This document shows, in pieces, positions 13,781 through 22,532 of a stretch of 64,000 nt of DNA (within the stretch, counting starts at the first letter, position 1; the number at the start of each line of letters is the position of its first letter). A program made the position numbers and the translations under genes. A model generated the notes under the pieces. That model was given only the letters and a program-made list of their open reading frames with translations, searched no databases and had not been told where the DNA came from. Origin of the DNA: DAOMFM01 sp035429825 (GTDB taxonomy: Bacteria > Acidobacteriota > Blastocatellia > UBA7656 > JADIYM01); contig JBGAKX010000002.1 of NCBI GenBank assembly GCA_044224215.1, positions 1-64,000 on the forward strand, given 5' to 3'.

Positions 13781-14123
13781 CGGACTTCTCCTTCTGTTTC
13801 AGTTCTTCAACAACCTTGTCCAGCTCGTCGAATCGCGCGTCCCAGAGCTGGCAGTACTTCTCGAGCCAGGCCGTCTCTTCCTCCAATCGGCGCGGGCCGA
13901 GCTTGCAGGTCCGCACGCGCCCGAGCTTCTCCGTTGTGACGAGCCCGGACTGCTCCAGGACGCCGACGTGCTTCTTCATGCCCGTGAGGGTCATGTGGAA
14001 CGTCTTGGCAAGGTCCGTGATCGAAGCGTCGGAACGTCCCAGCTGCTCAAGAACGCCGCGTCGGGTGGCATCCGAGAGCGCGGCGAACGAGGCATCGAGG
14101 CGGGCTCGCATATACTGAACCAT
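13758..14123 (-). CDS. ArsR-family transcriptional regulator
   Basis: From ATG 14123 the protein has 121 residues. It begins MVQYMRARLDASFAALSDATRRGVLEQLG, the common opening of the SdpR-like ArsR branch, followed by the winged helix (DASITDLAKTFHMTLTGMKKHVGVLEQSGLVTTEKLGRVRTCKL). The metal-binding CxC motif of ArsR/SmtB is absent, so it is not a metal sensor of the classical kind. It is first in an operon with the SRPBCC gene. A perfect palindrome overlaps its start codon and is the likely autoregulatory operator. An upstream extension of 12 codons lies across that operator and is less likely. Confidence 0.88.
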   Translation of the reverse strand: MVQYMRARLDASFAALSDATRRGVLEQLGRSDASITDLAKTFHMTLTGMKKHVGVLEQSGLVTTEKLGRVRTCKLGPRRLEEETAWLEKYCQLWDARFDELDKVVEELKQKEKSDGRKKRD

Positions 14124-14136
14124 TTGGTTCAGTATA
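14111..14136 (-). promoter_or_regulatory. Perfect 12-2-12 operator at arsR start
   Basis: TATACTGAACCA, TT spacer, then its exact complement TGGTTCAGTATA. The palindrome covers the arsR start codon, so bound ArsR would block both transcription and translation start. Confidence 0.75.
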
Positions 14137-14580
14137 GCACCCGTGGATGCGGCATGCAACGGGAGCCCAGCCGCGGGCTGCCTTTTCGACGGCGGTCATC
14201 CCCGAGGTCGCGCTTCTCTTCTCGGAGACGACAGTCGTGCGAGCAGCATCTCGACGCCAGCAATCGAAGATCCATCTCAGGATGGGAACCGGTGAGATGA
14301 TGGGGGTGTCCCAAACCTGAGCACACGGATGAGCGAAATTGGCAAGAACCTCGACCCAGTCAGGATGCTACGGGTCGCGTCATGGCAGGGGCCGCGGACC
14401 TCGCGCGGGAGAGTTCAGCGCGATCTCGAGTCCGAGAATTTGCGGCCGCGTAACATGCGCATTCAGCGGCTTCCTGCGAGTTGTGCCGACACAATTGCGA
14501 TATGAAGTCAGTCGATTTAGCTTACAACCGATTGCGCAATCGGAACCGCGCGAATGTTCCGTGTAAGGAAAGGAAGAGGT
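14137..14580 (+). other. Intergenic region with attC-like remnant
   Basis: About 440 bp without a supported gene. A shrunken attC-like piece is visible at 14446-14486: GCGTAAC, an arm ATGCGCATTCAGCGG, then CTGCGA and GTTGTGC. Nothing else is recognisable. Confidence 0.35.
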
Positions 14581-15111
14581 ATGGCGAAACTCGTGTTCGG
14601 AATGAACCAGTCGCTGGACGGCTACGTCGACCATATGGCGTTTGGGCCAAGCCCCACGCTCTTCCGCCACTTCATCGAGGAGGCTCAGGGGCAGGCGGGC
14701 AGTGTGTACGGTCGCCATATGTATGAGGTCATGCGTTACTGGGACGACGATCATCCTGAATGGGATGGAGAGGAACACGCCTTCGCGGCGGCGTGGCGGA
14801 ACCAGCCGAAATGGGTCGTCTCGCGCTCGTTACAGTCGGTCGGCCCCAACGCCAGGCTTGTTGGGGATGATCTTGAGGGCGCGATCCGCGAGCTGAAGGC
14901 CGAGCACGACGGGGAGATCGAAGTTGCCGGCCCGCACCTGGCGCAGAGCCTCACCGAACTTGGCTTGATCGATGAGTATCGAATCTACCTGCACCCCGTC
15001 GTGCTTGGTCACGGCAAGCCATATTTCGCCGGACCCCGCCCGCGGCTCCGCCTTGTGAGTCATGATCGGATTGGCGAGGATGTGATCAGGTTGACCTACG
15101 TTTCTGCTTGA
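14581..15111 (+). CDS. RibD C-terminal/DHFR-like family protein (copy 1)
   Basis: This 176-residue protein starts at ATG 14581 with AGGAAGAGG upstream. It shows the dihydrofolate-reductase-like fold of the RibD C-terminal family: LVFGMNQSLDGYVDH at the start, GSVYGRHMYEVMRYW, the WVVSRSL strand, IEVAGPHLAQSLTELGLIDEY and the end VVLGHGKPYFAG. In most genomes these stand-alone proteins are predicted reductases of unknown substrate, not the riboflavin enzyme. Four further copies occur in this window (22533, 26082, 31216, 44933). Confidence 0.88.
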   Translation: MAKLVFGMNQSLDGYVDHMAFGPSPTLFRHFIEEAQGQAGSVYGRHMYEVMRYWDDDHPEWDGEEHAFAAAWRNQPKWVVSRSLQSVGPNARLVGDDLEGAIRELKAEHDGEIEVAGPHLAQSLTELGLIDEYRIYLHPVVLGHGKPYFAGPRPRLRLVSHDRIGEDVIRLTYVSA

Positions 15112-15303
15112 TCTCGCGACTCGCCGGCTGGAAATCGCCGCTGAAGTCTGGCCTTGGGTTGGGCCCGGAGCGACGGGAACGGCCCGCTTTGGTGGCGAGC
15201 CGTGACGACATGGCGCGCGTATAAGGGGAAGCTATCCACCGATCCGGCTCCACTTCTCAACCGGGATGGCGCCGATTCCAATCCCCTTTACCCCGATAGC
15301 GCC

Positions 15304-15397
15304 GCCGAACGAGCGATTGAAGTGGAGCGCGCGCGGCGGGGCTTGATCGGTTATCCTTCAGCTGATTGCCCGAGCCCGGTGAATCTGCGCGTTGGGT
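15304..15397 (+). repeat. attC site 21
   Basis: Cores are GCCGAAC (15304-15310) and GTTGGGT (15391-15397), with the standard interior GGGGCTTGATCGGTTATCC. The gap of about 190 bp from the previous stop codon is longer than usual. Confidence 0.87.
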
Positions 15398-15444
15398 GGC
15401 TACCGATTCGCAGTGACGAACAAGAGGAGATTAGGAGCAAAGCG

Positions 15445-15842
<398 letters not shown>

Positions 15843-15930
15843 CCGCAGACGCGGTGTATGGGCCACGCACGAACGCTTGTCGTGCAGAGTGAACTGGAAT
15901 GAGAATTCAGATATCTCGAAGGGAGTTGCC

Positions 15931-16416
15931 ATGAATGACCGAGAGGTTAGAATCCAACCACCTCAGGCTTTTCTTATCCAGCTGCTGATCATTCTTGCTC
16001 AGTGGAAATTTGGAGCTTGGCTTCTGCCCGTATTTCGCAATCCACCTTCCGCGACGCCACTGGGTTGGGTCTTGTTCTTTGCGTGCGTCGTACCATTCGT
16101 CGCCAGCAAGATCTGGATGGTCAAGTTCTTCGACAAACACCATGCAAGCCCCATGTTCAAACAGCACGCCAGGGAACTGATCACTGAGTTCCCCTTCTCG
16201 GTAGCACGCAATCCCTTCTACGTCCTGGATTTCCTGCCATATCTTGCGCTTACTCTGCTCTTCGGTGCACTTGATCCAATCCTCCTCCACTTCCCGTTCT
16301 TTTTTCTCTTTTTGAACTTCTACATCGTACCCGCCGAGGAGAGGCGCCTTCTCCTCGCCCATGACACGGACTACGAGGCCTACAAGTCCCGCGTTAAGCG
16401 GTGGGGCTTGTTTTGA
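15931..16416 (+). CDS. Isoprenylcysteine carboxyl methyltransferase (ICMT)-like membrane protein
   Basis: From ATG 15931 (GGGAG upstream) the protein has 161 residues. It carries several membrane segments and the ICMT/PEMT signature: SVARNPFYVLDFLPYLAL (R-N-P-x-Y) and the C-terminal EERRLLLAHDTDYEAYKSRVKRWGLF with E-x-x-L and Y-x-x-Y-x-x-R-V-x-R-W. Bacterial members methylate small lipophilic or carboxylate substrates with SAM. Its third-position usage looks less GC-biased than its neighbours, a sign of separate origin. Confidence 0.85.
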   Translation: MNDREVRIQPPQAFLIQLLIILAQWKFGAWLLPVFRNPPSATPLGWVLFFACVVPFVASKIWMVKFFDKHHASPMFKQHARELITEFPFSVARNPFYVLDFLPYLALTLLFGALDPILLHFPFFFLFLNFYIVPAEERRLLLAHDTDYEAYKSRVKRWGLF

Positions 16417-16475
16417 TGAGGGCTGAATCAGCGGATCGGGCCGACCACTGGTGGGTCGTGAAGGAGGGTGAGAGA

Positions 16476-16988
16476 GTGAAGCAGTTCGTCCGGTTCTCAG
16501 GGCGGGTGATAATAGCTCATGTCGTTACATACGTCGGCGTTGGTGTGCTCGCGTATGCGTTTCTGACGCACCAGTTCTTCGAACCACAGGGGTTGGCTGC
16601 CCAGGTCATGCGCACCCCGGCGGACCCGCAGCTATGGAGTCACGTCACTCGGTGGATGCTGCCAGCGCAGGTTCTCCGCGGTCTGCTCATAGCTATCGTT
16701 CTCTTTCCATTTGTCCCGACTCTGTCCGGGTGGAATTACTGGAGACGTGTTGCGACGCTCGCCGGGCTCTACGTCGTGCTTGGGCAATGGGCAAGCACGG
16801 TCGCCGGATCGGGAACGATCGAAGGGTGGCTGATCTTGAGGCCGGAGTTCACGGAGCCTCGCATCGTGTTGGCAGCGATGGCCGAGGGGCTGATTCAAGG
16901 CATTGCCTTGGCGGCCTGGCTGGCGTGGTGGATGACGTCCGCGCCAACCGGAGCAGCGTCAGACGCAACGGCGCAGACAACGCGATGA
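16476..16988 (+). CDS. Integral membrane protein, unknown
   Basis: From GTG 16476, 5 nt after AAGGAGGG-like sequence, the protein has 170 residues with four hydrophobic helices (VVTYVGVGVLAYAFLTHQFF, VLRGLLIAIVLFPFVP, VATLAGLYVVLGQWAS, LIQGIALAAWLAWWM). The longer frame to 16401 overlaps the upstream gene and has no ribosome binding site. The spacing LSGWNYWRRVA between helices is distinctive. No family is recognised. It ends inside a degenerate attC site. Confidence 0.6.
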   Translation: MKQFVRFSGRVIIAHVVTYVGVGVLAYAFLTHQFFEPQGLAAQVMRTPADPQLWSHVTRWMLPAQVLRGLLIAIVLFPFVPTLSGWNYWRRVATLAGLYVVLGQWASTVAGSGTIEGWLILRPEFTEPRIVLAAMAEGLIQGIALAAWLAWWMTSAPTGAASDATAQTTR

Positions 16989-17085
16989 AACCGACAAGTC
17001 TTTCGGCGGCATCCGGCCGCTCGGCTCACGACGCCGTCGGTGGCGATGCCGCCTCATGCCCGCCCGTTCGCGTCGTGCGTTCGGC
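16975..17085 (+). repeat. attC site 22 (degenerate)
   Basis: The 5' core is AGACAAC (16975-16981) and the 3' core GTTCGGC (17079-17085). The arms GCGATGAAACCG and CCGTTCGCGTCGTGC pair partly. Confidence 0.5.
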
Positions 17086-17140
17086 TGCTGTAGGCCGGCA
17101 AGACACTTCCAAGACAGACTCGAGACAGAGGAGCGCGACG

Positions 17141-17605
17141 ATGAAGATGTTCATGTTGATACTCCCGGTCGTGATCGGGATCGCAGCGGTGTTGGCGTTG
17201 GGGCAGAGCGCGAAACCGAATAGCGACCGGGAAAGGGAAATCAGGCAAATCGACCTGGCCGAGGCCGATGCCATCCTGCGCAATGATGCAGCAGCGGCAG
17301 AAGCGTTCTACGCGGACGATATTGTTGTTAACAATCCCCGTTATACAGTCACGAACGGCAAGCGGGCGCTCATGTCCTTGATCAAATCGGGTAGCATCCA
17401 TTATTCGTCATTCGTCCGCGACATCGAGACTATTGCGTTCCAGGGTGACACGGCAATTGTGATGGGAAAGGAAACCGTCAAACCTGATGGTAAGGCTCCC
17501 GGTGCGGGGCAAACAATACTGCGGCGGTATACGAATGTCTGGATGAAAAGAGATGGCAAGTGGCTGCTCATAGCACGTCACGCGAATATTATCTGCAACA
17601 GTTAG
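17141..17605 (+). CDS. Exported DUF4440/SnoaL-like protein
   Basis: This 154-residue protein has an N-terminal signal segment (MKMFMLILPVVIGIAAVLALGQ), then an NTF2-like fold. REIRQIDLAEADAILRNDAAAAEAFYADDIVVNNP is the typical opening, RDIETIAFQGDTAIVMGKETV the middle strands, and TNVWMKRDGKWLLIARHANII the characteristic final strand pair. DUF4440 proteins form dimers with a deep pocket; many are of unknown function. It shares this fold with the genes at 2246 and 37133. Confidence 0.85.
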   Translation: MKMFMLILPVVIGIAAVLALGQSAKPNSDREREIRQIDLAEADAILRNDAAAAEAFYADDIVVNNPRYTVTNGKRALMSLIKSGSIHYSSFVRDIETIAFQGDTAIVMGKETVKPDGKAPGAGQTILRRYTNVWMKRDGKWLLIARHANIICNS

Positions 17606-17721
17606 AGCATTCGCCGAAGGATTTCTGCTTGGCGGTGACGTCCGGCCGATCAAGGCATTTCGAACTCTTTGGCTGCGACAGTGTCGGCCGAGCACTCTGG
17701 CAATGTGGGGTGAACGAGCTG

Positions 17722-17818
17722 GGCACCTAGCCAGTGAATGAACCGGAGCGCGCGCAAACGAGCACGGTCGGCTATCCTTTGATTGCCCGCGCGCGCCCGG
17801 TTGATCTACGCTTTGGAC
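17722..17818 (+). repeat. attC site 23 (degenerate cores)
   Basis: The 5' arm TAGCCAGTGAATGAACCGGAG and 3' arm GCGCGCCCGGTTGATCTACG pair well. Both cores are altered (GGCACC at the left; CTTTGGAC at the right, ending 17818). Confidence 0.65.
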
Positions 17819-17835
17819 CGAAAGGTAGCCCCGCT

Positions 17836-19011
17836 GTGAACATTGTCATCAACGGCATCGGCGTCGCCGGACCGGCTCTTGCCTACTGGCTTACCAAGTC
17901 AGGACACGAGGTTCTCCTCGTCGAGGAGGCGCCGCAGTTTCGTGGGGGAGGCTACATCATCGATTTTTGGGGGATCGGCTACGACATCGCCGAGAGGATG
18001 GGCCTTATCAACCCCATCCGGCGCCTCGGCTATCAGGTACGCGAAGTGCGGCTCGTTGGTCGCGACGGGCTGAAGCGAGCTGGATTCGACGCTACGGTCT
18101 TTGGCCGGCTTACCCACGATCGGTTTACAAGCGTGCGCCGCTCCGACGTTTCGGCCGCGATATATCAAGCTATCGAGGGGAAAGTTCAGACGATCTTCGG
18201 CGATTCAGTGGCTGGCATCGACGAACACGACAAGGGCGTGCGCGTCGCCTTCGATCATGCGCAGCCCCGCGACGCCGACCTGGTCATCGGCGCCGACGGT
18301 CTTCATTCGCGGGTCCGCCGCCTCGCATTCGGAGCAGATTCGGATTTCATCGTCTCGCTCGATTACCACGTCGCGGCCTTCGAGGTCGAAGGCTACCGCC
18401 CGCGCGATGAACTCGTTTACGTGAGCCACGCGCTGCCGGGGCGGCAGATTTCACGGTTCGCCATGCGCGATGACAAGACGCTCTTCCTCTTCATCTTTCG
18501 CAACGAACACATACACGCTGAAGAGCCGAAATCCATTCTACGGAATGCCTTTGCCAATGCTGGCTGGGAGTGGCCGCAGATCGAAAAGGAACTCGAACGC
18601 ACGAGCGATCTCTATTTCGACACCGTCAGCCAGGTTCAGATGGACCGATGGACGAAAGGACGGACGGCACTGGTCGGCGACGCGGCTGCCAGCGTCTCAC
18701 TGATGGCCGGCGAAGGGACCGGACTGGCGATCGCCGAGGCATACATCCTCGCCGGCGAGCTTCACGCGTGCTCAGGAGATTTCGGCGCTGCCTTTGCCAG
18801 GTACGAGCAGCGGCTGATGCCATTTGTGAAAAGAAAGCAGGTATCGGCGGCGAAATTCGCTTCATCGTTCGCCCCGAAGACGTCCCTTGGAATCACCTTC
18901 CGGAATGTGGTGATGAACCTGATGCGAGTGCCATTCATCGCTGAGTCGTTCGTCGGCCGCGATCTGCGCGACGACATAGAGCTGCCGAACTACGAATTTG
19001 CAGGGTCGTGA
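17836..19011 (+). CDS. FAD-dependent monooxygenase (PHBH fold)
   Basis: From GTG 17836 the protein has 391 residues. It opens with the dinucleotide-binding motif VINGIGVAGPALAYWLTKSG and VEEA. The DG motif appears as ADLVIGADGLHSRVR, and the GD motif as RTALVGDAAASVSLMAGEGTGLAIAEAYILAGEL. This is the class A flavoprotein hydroxylase layout seen in UbiH, TetX and related enzymes; it should hydroxylate or degrade an aromatic or drug-like compound using NAD(P)H and O2. A frame extension to 17734 lies in attC sequence. It is a large, single-gene cassette. Confidence 0.9.
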   Translation: MNIVINGIGVAGPALAYWLTKSGHEVLLVEEAPQFRGGGYIIDFWGIGYDIAERMGLINPIRRLGYQVREVRLVGRDGLKRAGFDATVFGRLTHDRFTSVRRSDVSAAIYQAIEGKVQTIFGDSVAGIDEHDKGVRVAFDHAQPRDADLVIGADGLHSRVRRLAFGADSDFIVSLDYHVAAFEVEGYRPRDELVYVSHALPGRQISRFAMRDDKTLFLFIFRNEHIHAEEPKSILRNAFANAGWEWPQIEKELERTSDLYFDTVSQVQMDRWTKGRTALVGDAAASVSLMAGEGTGLAIAEAYILAGELHACSGDFGAAFARYEQRLMPFVKRKQVSAAKFASSFAPKTSLGITFRNVVMNLMRVPFIAESFVGRDLRDDIELPNYEFAGS

Positions 19012-19147
19012 TCACGCGTACGCATGAACGCAAGCTGCACAGCCTCCGACTCTCCGACGCGGGTGCTCACTGGTATTGGTCGCACCATCCCCAAACCAAG
19101 GGGAAGGCTCCTGTTCGCACAGGAAGTCGCCGGTTTCAATGAACGCG

Positions 19148-19240
19148 ACCGAGCAAAGGCGTGCGACGGAGTGCGCGCACTGGGGTTGATCGGTTATCCC
19201 TCGGTTGGGCGCGCGCGCCCGTTGACGCGGAGCGTTTGGC
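19148..19240 (+). repeat. attC site 24
   Basis: Cores are ACCGAGC (19148-19154) and GTTTGGC (19234-19240). The interior GGGGTTGATCGGTTATCC is intact; the 5' arm is diverged. Confidence 0.75.
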
Positions 19241-19322
19241 GGCACCCGGCAGCTATCGACACCTGGCGACGGATCGTCATGTTCGCCGACAACCGTCACC
19301 AACCGACACAGGAGAAGTGCCA

Positions 19323-19769
19323 ATGGCCACAGGTACGGTCCGACTACATCGAGTTCTGCGCACCAGACCCGAAAAGGTCTATCGCGCGTTCCTGGAGGCC
19401 GACGCGATGTCCAAGTGGCTTCCCCCCTTCGGATTCACGTGCAAGGTGCATCACATGGATGCCAAAGTGGGAGGAACATTCAGGATGTCGTTTCACAACT
19501 TCTCAACGGGGCACGGGCATGCCTTTGGCGGCGAGTATAGGGAACTGAAGGCGAATGAACTCATCCGATACACAGACACGTTCGACGATCCAAACCTGCC
19601 CGGCGAAATGACAGTCACCGTCACCTTCAAGCAGGTGTCTTGCGGCACGGAACTCAACGTCGTCCAAGAGGGAATACCGGACGTCATCCCGGTCGAGTTA
19701 TGTTACCTCGGCTGGCAGGAGTCACTTGTGCAGCTTGCGCAGTTGGTCGAACCGGACATTCCGGAGTGA
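19323..19769 (+). CDS. SRPBCC family protein
   Basis: From ATG 19323 (GGAGAAG upstream) the protein has 148 residues of AHSA1-type SRPBCC fold. VRLHRVLRTRPEKVYRAFLEADAMSKWLPPFGF is the typical start, DAKVGGTFRMSFHNF and GGEYRELKANELIRYTDTFDD the middle strands, and CYLGWQESLVQLAQLVEP the closing helix. It likely binds a hydrophobic ligand. It is one of three SRPBCC genes here (13253, 26768). Confidence 0.9.
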   Translation: MATGTVRLHRVLRTRPEKVYRAFLEADAMSKWLPPFGFTCKVHHMDAKVGGTFRMSFHNFSTGHGHAFGGEYRELKANELIRYTDTFDDPNLPGEMTVTVTFKQVSCGTELNVVQEGIPDVIPVELCYLGWQESLVQLAQLVEPDIPE

Positions 19770-20088
19770 CAAGCGGCCCCTGACACTTGGCTCAAGCCTC
19801 GAGGCGCTGGTTTGACGACGCCAGGAGTGTCGCCCATGTCCCCGGTCCTTTCCATAGACCGTGCTTCCGGGTCGTAACGATGCGACGATCAGGACTCGTC
19901 ACGGTTGCTCACTGAAGCCGGACGTAACCCTGCCCGGCTTGTGCACTTCCATCGTGAGAATGTACATCCGACTTCTGTCGGTCGATTGCTGCGCTGACGA
20001 GCCTTTCCATACACAGTTCGAGCGCGGTTCGTCTGGTCTCGAATTTGCTCTTGGAGAGTCGACTTCGATTGCGTGTGCGGGAGGGAAC
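19770..20088 (+). other. Intergenic, no supported gene
   Basis: About 320 bp follow the SRPBCC gene. I see no attC arms and no credible reading frame except an upstream in-frame extension of the next gene that lacks a ribosome binding site. An attC may have been lost here. Confidence 0.3.
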
Positions 20089-20451
20089 ATGTCGAACTAT
20101 GGACTCAGTGCAATTGCGCCGCGCGTCCTGGCCATTGGCTTCGCGCTCTTTCTTTCAATCTTCGCAGCCGATGTGTTCGAGGAAAGGAGTGGCTTCTGGC
20201 AGACGATCGGAGCGCTGCTCGTGCACTTACTGCCGGCTTTCCTCGTCCTGCTCGTCCTTGCTCTGGCGTGGCATCGTGAACTTGTTGGAGGTCTGGTCTT
20301 CCTACTGCTCGGCGCGCTGTATCTTCTATTTGCAGTGGGACGCATGCATTGGTCGGCCCTTGTTGTCGTCTCTGGGCCGCTATTCGCCATCGGGGCACTC
20401 TTCGTCTGCAGTTGGTGGTTCACCCGTCATGCAGTGGAAGCGCATCCCTGA
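20089..20451 (+). CDS. Small four-helix membrane protein
   Basis: From ATG 20089 after GGGAGGG the protein has 120 residues, almost all in four hydrophobic segments. The opening APRVLAIGFALFLSIFAADVF, the HLLPAFLVLLVLALAWHREL segment and GGLVFLLLGALYLLF are typical of a widespread family of small bacterial integral membrane proteins of unknown function. The long frame upstream to 19861 has no protein character. Confidence 0.7.
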   Translation: MSNYGLSAIAPRVLAIGFALFLSIFAADVFEERSGFWQTIGALLVHLLPAFLVLLVLALAWHRELVGGLVFLLLGALYLLFAVGRMHWSALVVVSGPLFAIGALFVCSWWFTRHAVEAHP

Positions 20452-20494
20452 TGAACGATTCGTCGGTGCTCGCTCATACAGGGTGCTCCGCGGC

Positions 20495-20588
20495 GCCGCT
20501 CAGCTGTAGCGTCAACGGAGCGCGCGCAGCGAGGGTTGATCGGTTATCCCGACATTGGTCGCGCGCCCGCCGAAGCAGTGCGTTGGCC
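20495..20588 (+). repeat. attC site 25
   Basis: The 5' core is decayed (GCCGCTC region, from 20495) and the 3' core is GTTGGCC (20582-20588). The inner arm TAGCGTCAACGGAGCGCGCG and interior GAGGGTTGATCGGTTATCC are standard. Confidence 0.75.
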
Positions 20589-20617
20589 CGCGGTACGGCT
20601 TTGCTCCAGGTGAGCAA

Positions 20618-20765
20618 ATGAACGAGAACAGCACCGGCCGACGGGCGGAACGTATCGCGAGCGCGGGTCACGCGGCCTTTGCTTCGACCCTGGTCGGCCT
20701 CGGAGTCCAAGGCTTGATCAAGCGCGATCTCGCGAATCCTACTGCGCCATTCTCTGGTTTGCCTT
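20618..20765 (+). pseudogene. Truncated DoxX-like fragment
   Basis: The ATG at 20618 opens a frame MNENSTGRRAERIASAGHAAF, then STLVGLGVQGLIKRDLANPTAPFSGLP. This matches the first helix of DoxX-like membrane proteins (x-A-x-x-F-A-x-T-x-x-x-L-G-x-x-G-L-I-x-G-D-F). The rest of the gene (normally three more helices) is gone, and the frame continues into unrelated sequence. The fragment follows attC 25 directly, so the cassette was truncated and then joined to the next gene. End coordinate is where the similarity stops by eye. Confidence 0.5.
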
Positions 20766-20831
20766 GGGCAAGAGGTAGCTACTCGTCATCGACGACGTGG
20801 CGGCCTGGCAGCCCGGCCGTATACTCTGGGC

Positions 20832-21146
20832 ATGAGAATCGATCCTGATCACGACGCCATACGGCGCACTCGCGCACGGGCTCTCGGAGCCGTAGCCATT
20901 GGAGCACAGTCGTCGGGTGCGACGGCGGCCGGCGCTCTCGCGATCGGCGCCATGGCCGTCGGTGCGGTGGCCATTGGGGCGCTGGCTATCGGCCGTCTGA
21001 CCGTCAAGCGCTTGTCCGTCCGGCGATCCCGCATCGACCGACTGGAGATCGGCGAGCTGACCGTGGGCCGACTTCAGGTCGAAGAACTCGTCGTAACGAA
21101 GAGGTACGTCGTGCCGGTCGACAACGCCGACAGGGATTCCTTGTGA
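20832..21146 (+). CDS. Pentapeptide-like (AIGxL) repeat protein
   Basis: This 104-residue protein is built largely from five-residue units: A-I-G-A-x in the first half (ALGAV, AIGAQ, AAGAL, AIGAM, AVGAV, AIGAL, AIGRL) and x-V/I-x-x-L in the second (TVKRL, EIGEL, TVGRL, QVEEL). A five-residue period with a hydrophobic centre is the hallmark of right-handed quadrilateral beta helices. The charged second half would give a basic face. Similar short proteins occur in many bacteria without known function. Confidence 0.65.
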   Translation: MRIDPDHDAIRRTRARALGAVAIGAQSSGATAAGALAIGAMAVGAVAIGALAIGRLTVKRLSVRRSRIDRLEIGELTVGRLQVEELVVTKRYVVPVDNADRDSL

Positions 21147-21233
21147 AACATTGGTGAACAGGATCGACAGGATTCGACTTCTATCCTGTCCATGCTGGTC
21201 ATCGATGTTGACTGAGCTCGTTCCGACGTCGAC

Positions 21234-21968
21234 ATGATCTACATCTGCGTGAGGAAGACGACGGACTGGGATGACCGAGCGACGTTTCTCAGTCAGCTGA
21301 GCGAGGACTTCAGACCAAAGGTCGAGGTCTGGGACGCGACCTTCACGATGCCGTTCCATCGCTTTCGCTCCAGGATCAAGGAGATTGCGCAGCTCAATCT
21401 CAGCGAGGTCCGGGGTGCCCGGCTCGCCGAGCTCGACGACGTGCCCGACGGGAGCGTCGTCGTTCCCATCGATGACGACGACTGGCTTGCGCCCGAACTT
21501 GTCACCGTCCTGGAGAACGAGCTCGAGGGCAACGTGACCGGATACCACTGGGAGAAGGACATCCTGGAACTTCCCCCCAGGATGGTCAACAAGGCAGCGC
21601 GCTTCGTGCTGTACACGCTCCTGCGCCGTCCGCGCGTGATATGGACGTGCTCCACGAACAGCTACGCACTCGTGAAGAGGGACGCGATGCGCCACCCCTT
21701 GATGAGCCACGTCGCCGCGAGCGCCTACTTCGACGGGCAACCGAACGAGGTCAAGCGAATTGGCCGCCACCTGAGCATGATGAACAGGAGCCTCGCCTCG
21801 CAGACGTCGATGGGTTGGCGCAAGCCCGGTGTGACGAGGAGTGAGTTGACTGCCAAGTTCCATCGCTACCGGAAGCTCTACGCGGAATTCGAGCATCCGG
21901 AAATGGCCTGGACTGGCCGCTACGTGAAGATGATGGCGGACCTGATGGCCGAGTTACACGTCAAATAG
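21234..21968 (+). CDS. Putative glycosyltransferase-like protein
   Basis: This 244-residue protein has a D-rich motif VVVPIDDDDWLAPELV near residue 80, like the nucleotide-sugar/metal-binding DxD motif of GT-A glycosyltransferases. A conserved-looking Trp/Tyr segment GYHWEKDI, then WTCSTNSYALVKRDA, then a C-terminal helical region with YRKLYAEFEHPEMAW follow. The N-terminal MIYICVRKTTDWDDR recalls proteins annotated as putative rhamnosyl- or galactosyltransferases. No other polysaccharide genes are nearby, so the acceptor is unknown. Confidence 0.5.
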   Translation: MIYICVRKTTDWDDRATFLSQLSEDFRPKVEVWDATFTMPFHRFRSRIKEIAQLNLSEVRGARLAELDDVPDGSVVVPIDDDDWLAPELVTVLENELEGNVTGYHWEKDILELPPRMVNKAARFVLYTLLRRPRVIWTCSTNSYALVKRDAMRHPLMSHVAASAYFDGQPNEVKRIGRHLSMMNRSLASQTSMGWRKPGVTRSELTAKFHRYRKLYAEFEHPEMAWTGRYVKMMADLMAELHVK

Positions 21969-22064
21969 GCGCGGCGACTTAGCTGCGTTCCCGCGGAGGC
22001 AATCTGGCGGATGGCGATGGCGGTGGAGTAACGTTGCAGACACTGAGCCTTGAAAGGTGGTGAA

Positions 22065-22370
22065 ATGATGGTCACGAAAGCACTCTATGTCAGTCTGAGA
22101 GCCAAGCCCGGGAAGGAAGCGGATGTCGAGGCGTTTCTCAAGGGCGGCCTCGCGCTGGTGAACGACGAGCCGGAAACGACGGCGTGGTTCGCGATGCAGA
22201 TGGGTCCGGCCACGTTCGGAATATTCGACGCGTTTCCTGACGACGCGGGGCGTGATGCACATCTGGCTGGGCGCGTTGCGGAGGCGTTGATGGCAAAGGC
22301 CGGCGAGCTCTTGGTAGAACCGCCGGCAATCCACAAGGTCGACGTCATTGCAGCGAAGCTGCCTGCCTGA
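22065..22370 (+). CDS. Antibiotic biosynthesis monooxygenase (ABM)-like protein
   Basis: This 101-residue protein starts at ATG 22065 after AAGGTGG. It fits the ABM/dimeric alpha-beta barrel family: VTKALYVSLRAKPGKEADVEAFLKGGLALVNDEPETTAWFAMQMG, then FGIFDAFPDDAGRDAHLAGRVAEALMAKAGELL. Members are small cofactor-free oxygenases or heme-degrading enzymes acting as dimers. The H-L-x-G motif is conserved. It forms a single-gene cassette ending near attC 26. Confidence 0.85.
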   Translation: MMVTKALYVSLRAKPGKEADVEAFLKGGLALVNDEPETTAWFAMQMGPATFGIFDAFPDDAGRDAHLAGRVAEALMAKAGELLVEPPAIHKVDVIAAKLPA

Positions 22371-22420
22371 AGCGACGGGCGTAGCTCGCGACGTCCGAGG
22401 ACCTTCGCCGGTACAACGCC

Positions 22421-22514
22421 TCCGAACTGGCGCATGCAGCAGAGCGTGCGCAGCCGATCCTGATTCGTACATCCGGCATTGGTGGCGCGCGCCGGTTCAC
22501 GGAGCGCGTCAGGC
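22421..22514 (+). repeat. attC site 26
   Basis: Cores are TCCGAAC (22421-22427) and GTCAGGC (22508-22514, from GTTAGGC). Arms TGGCGCATGCAGCAGAGCG and GCGCGCGCCGGTTCACGGAGC pair with some mismatches. Confidence 0.75.
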
Positions 22515-22532
22515 GTCAATACATAGGAAGGT

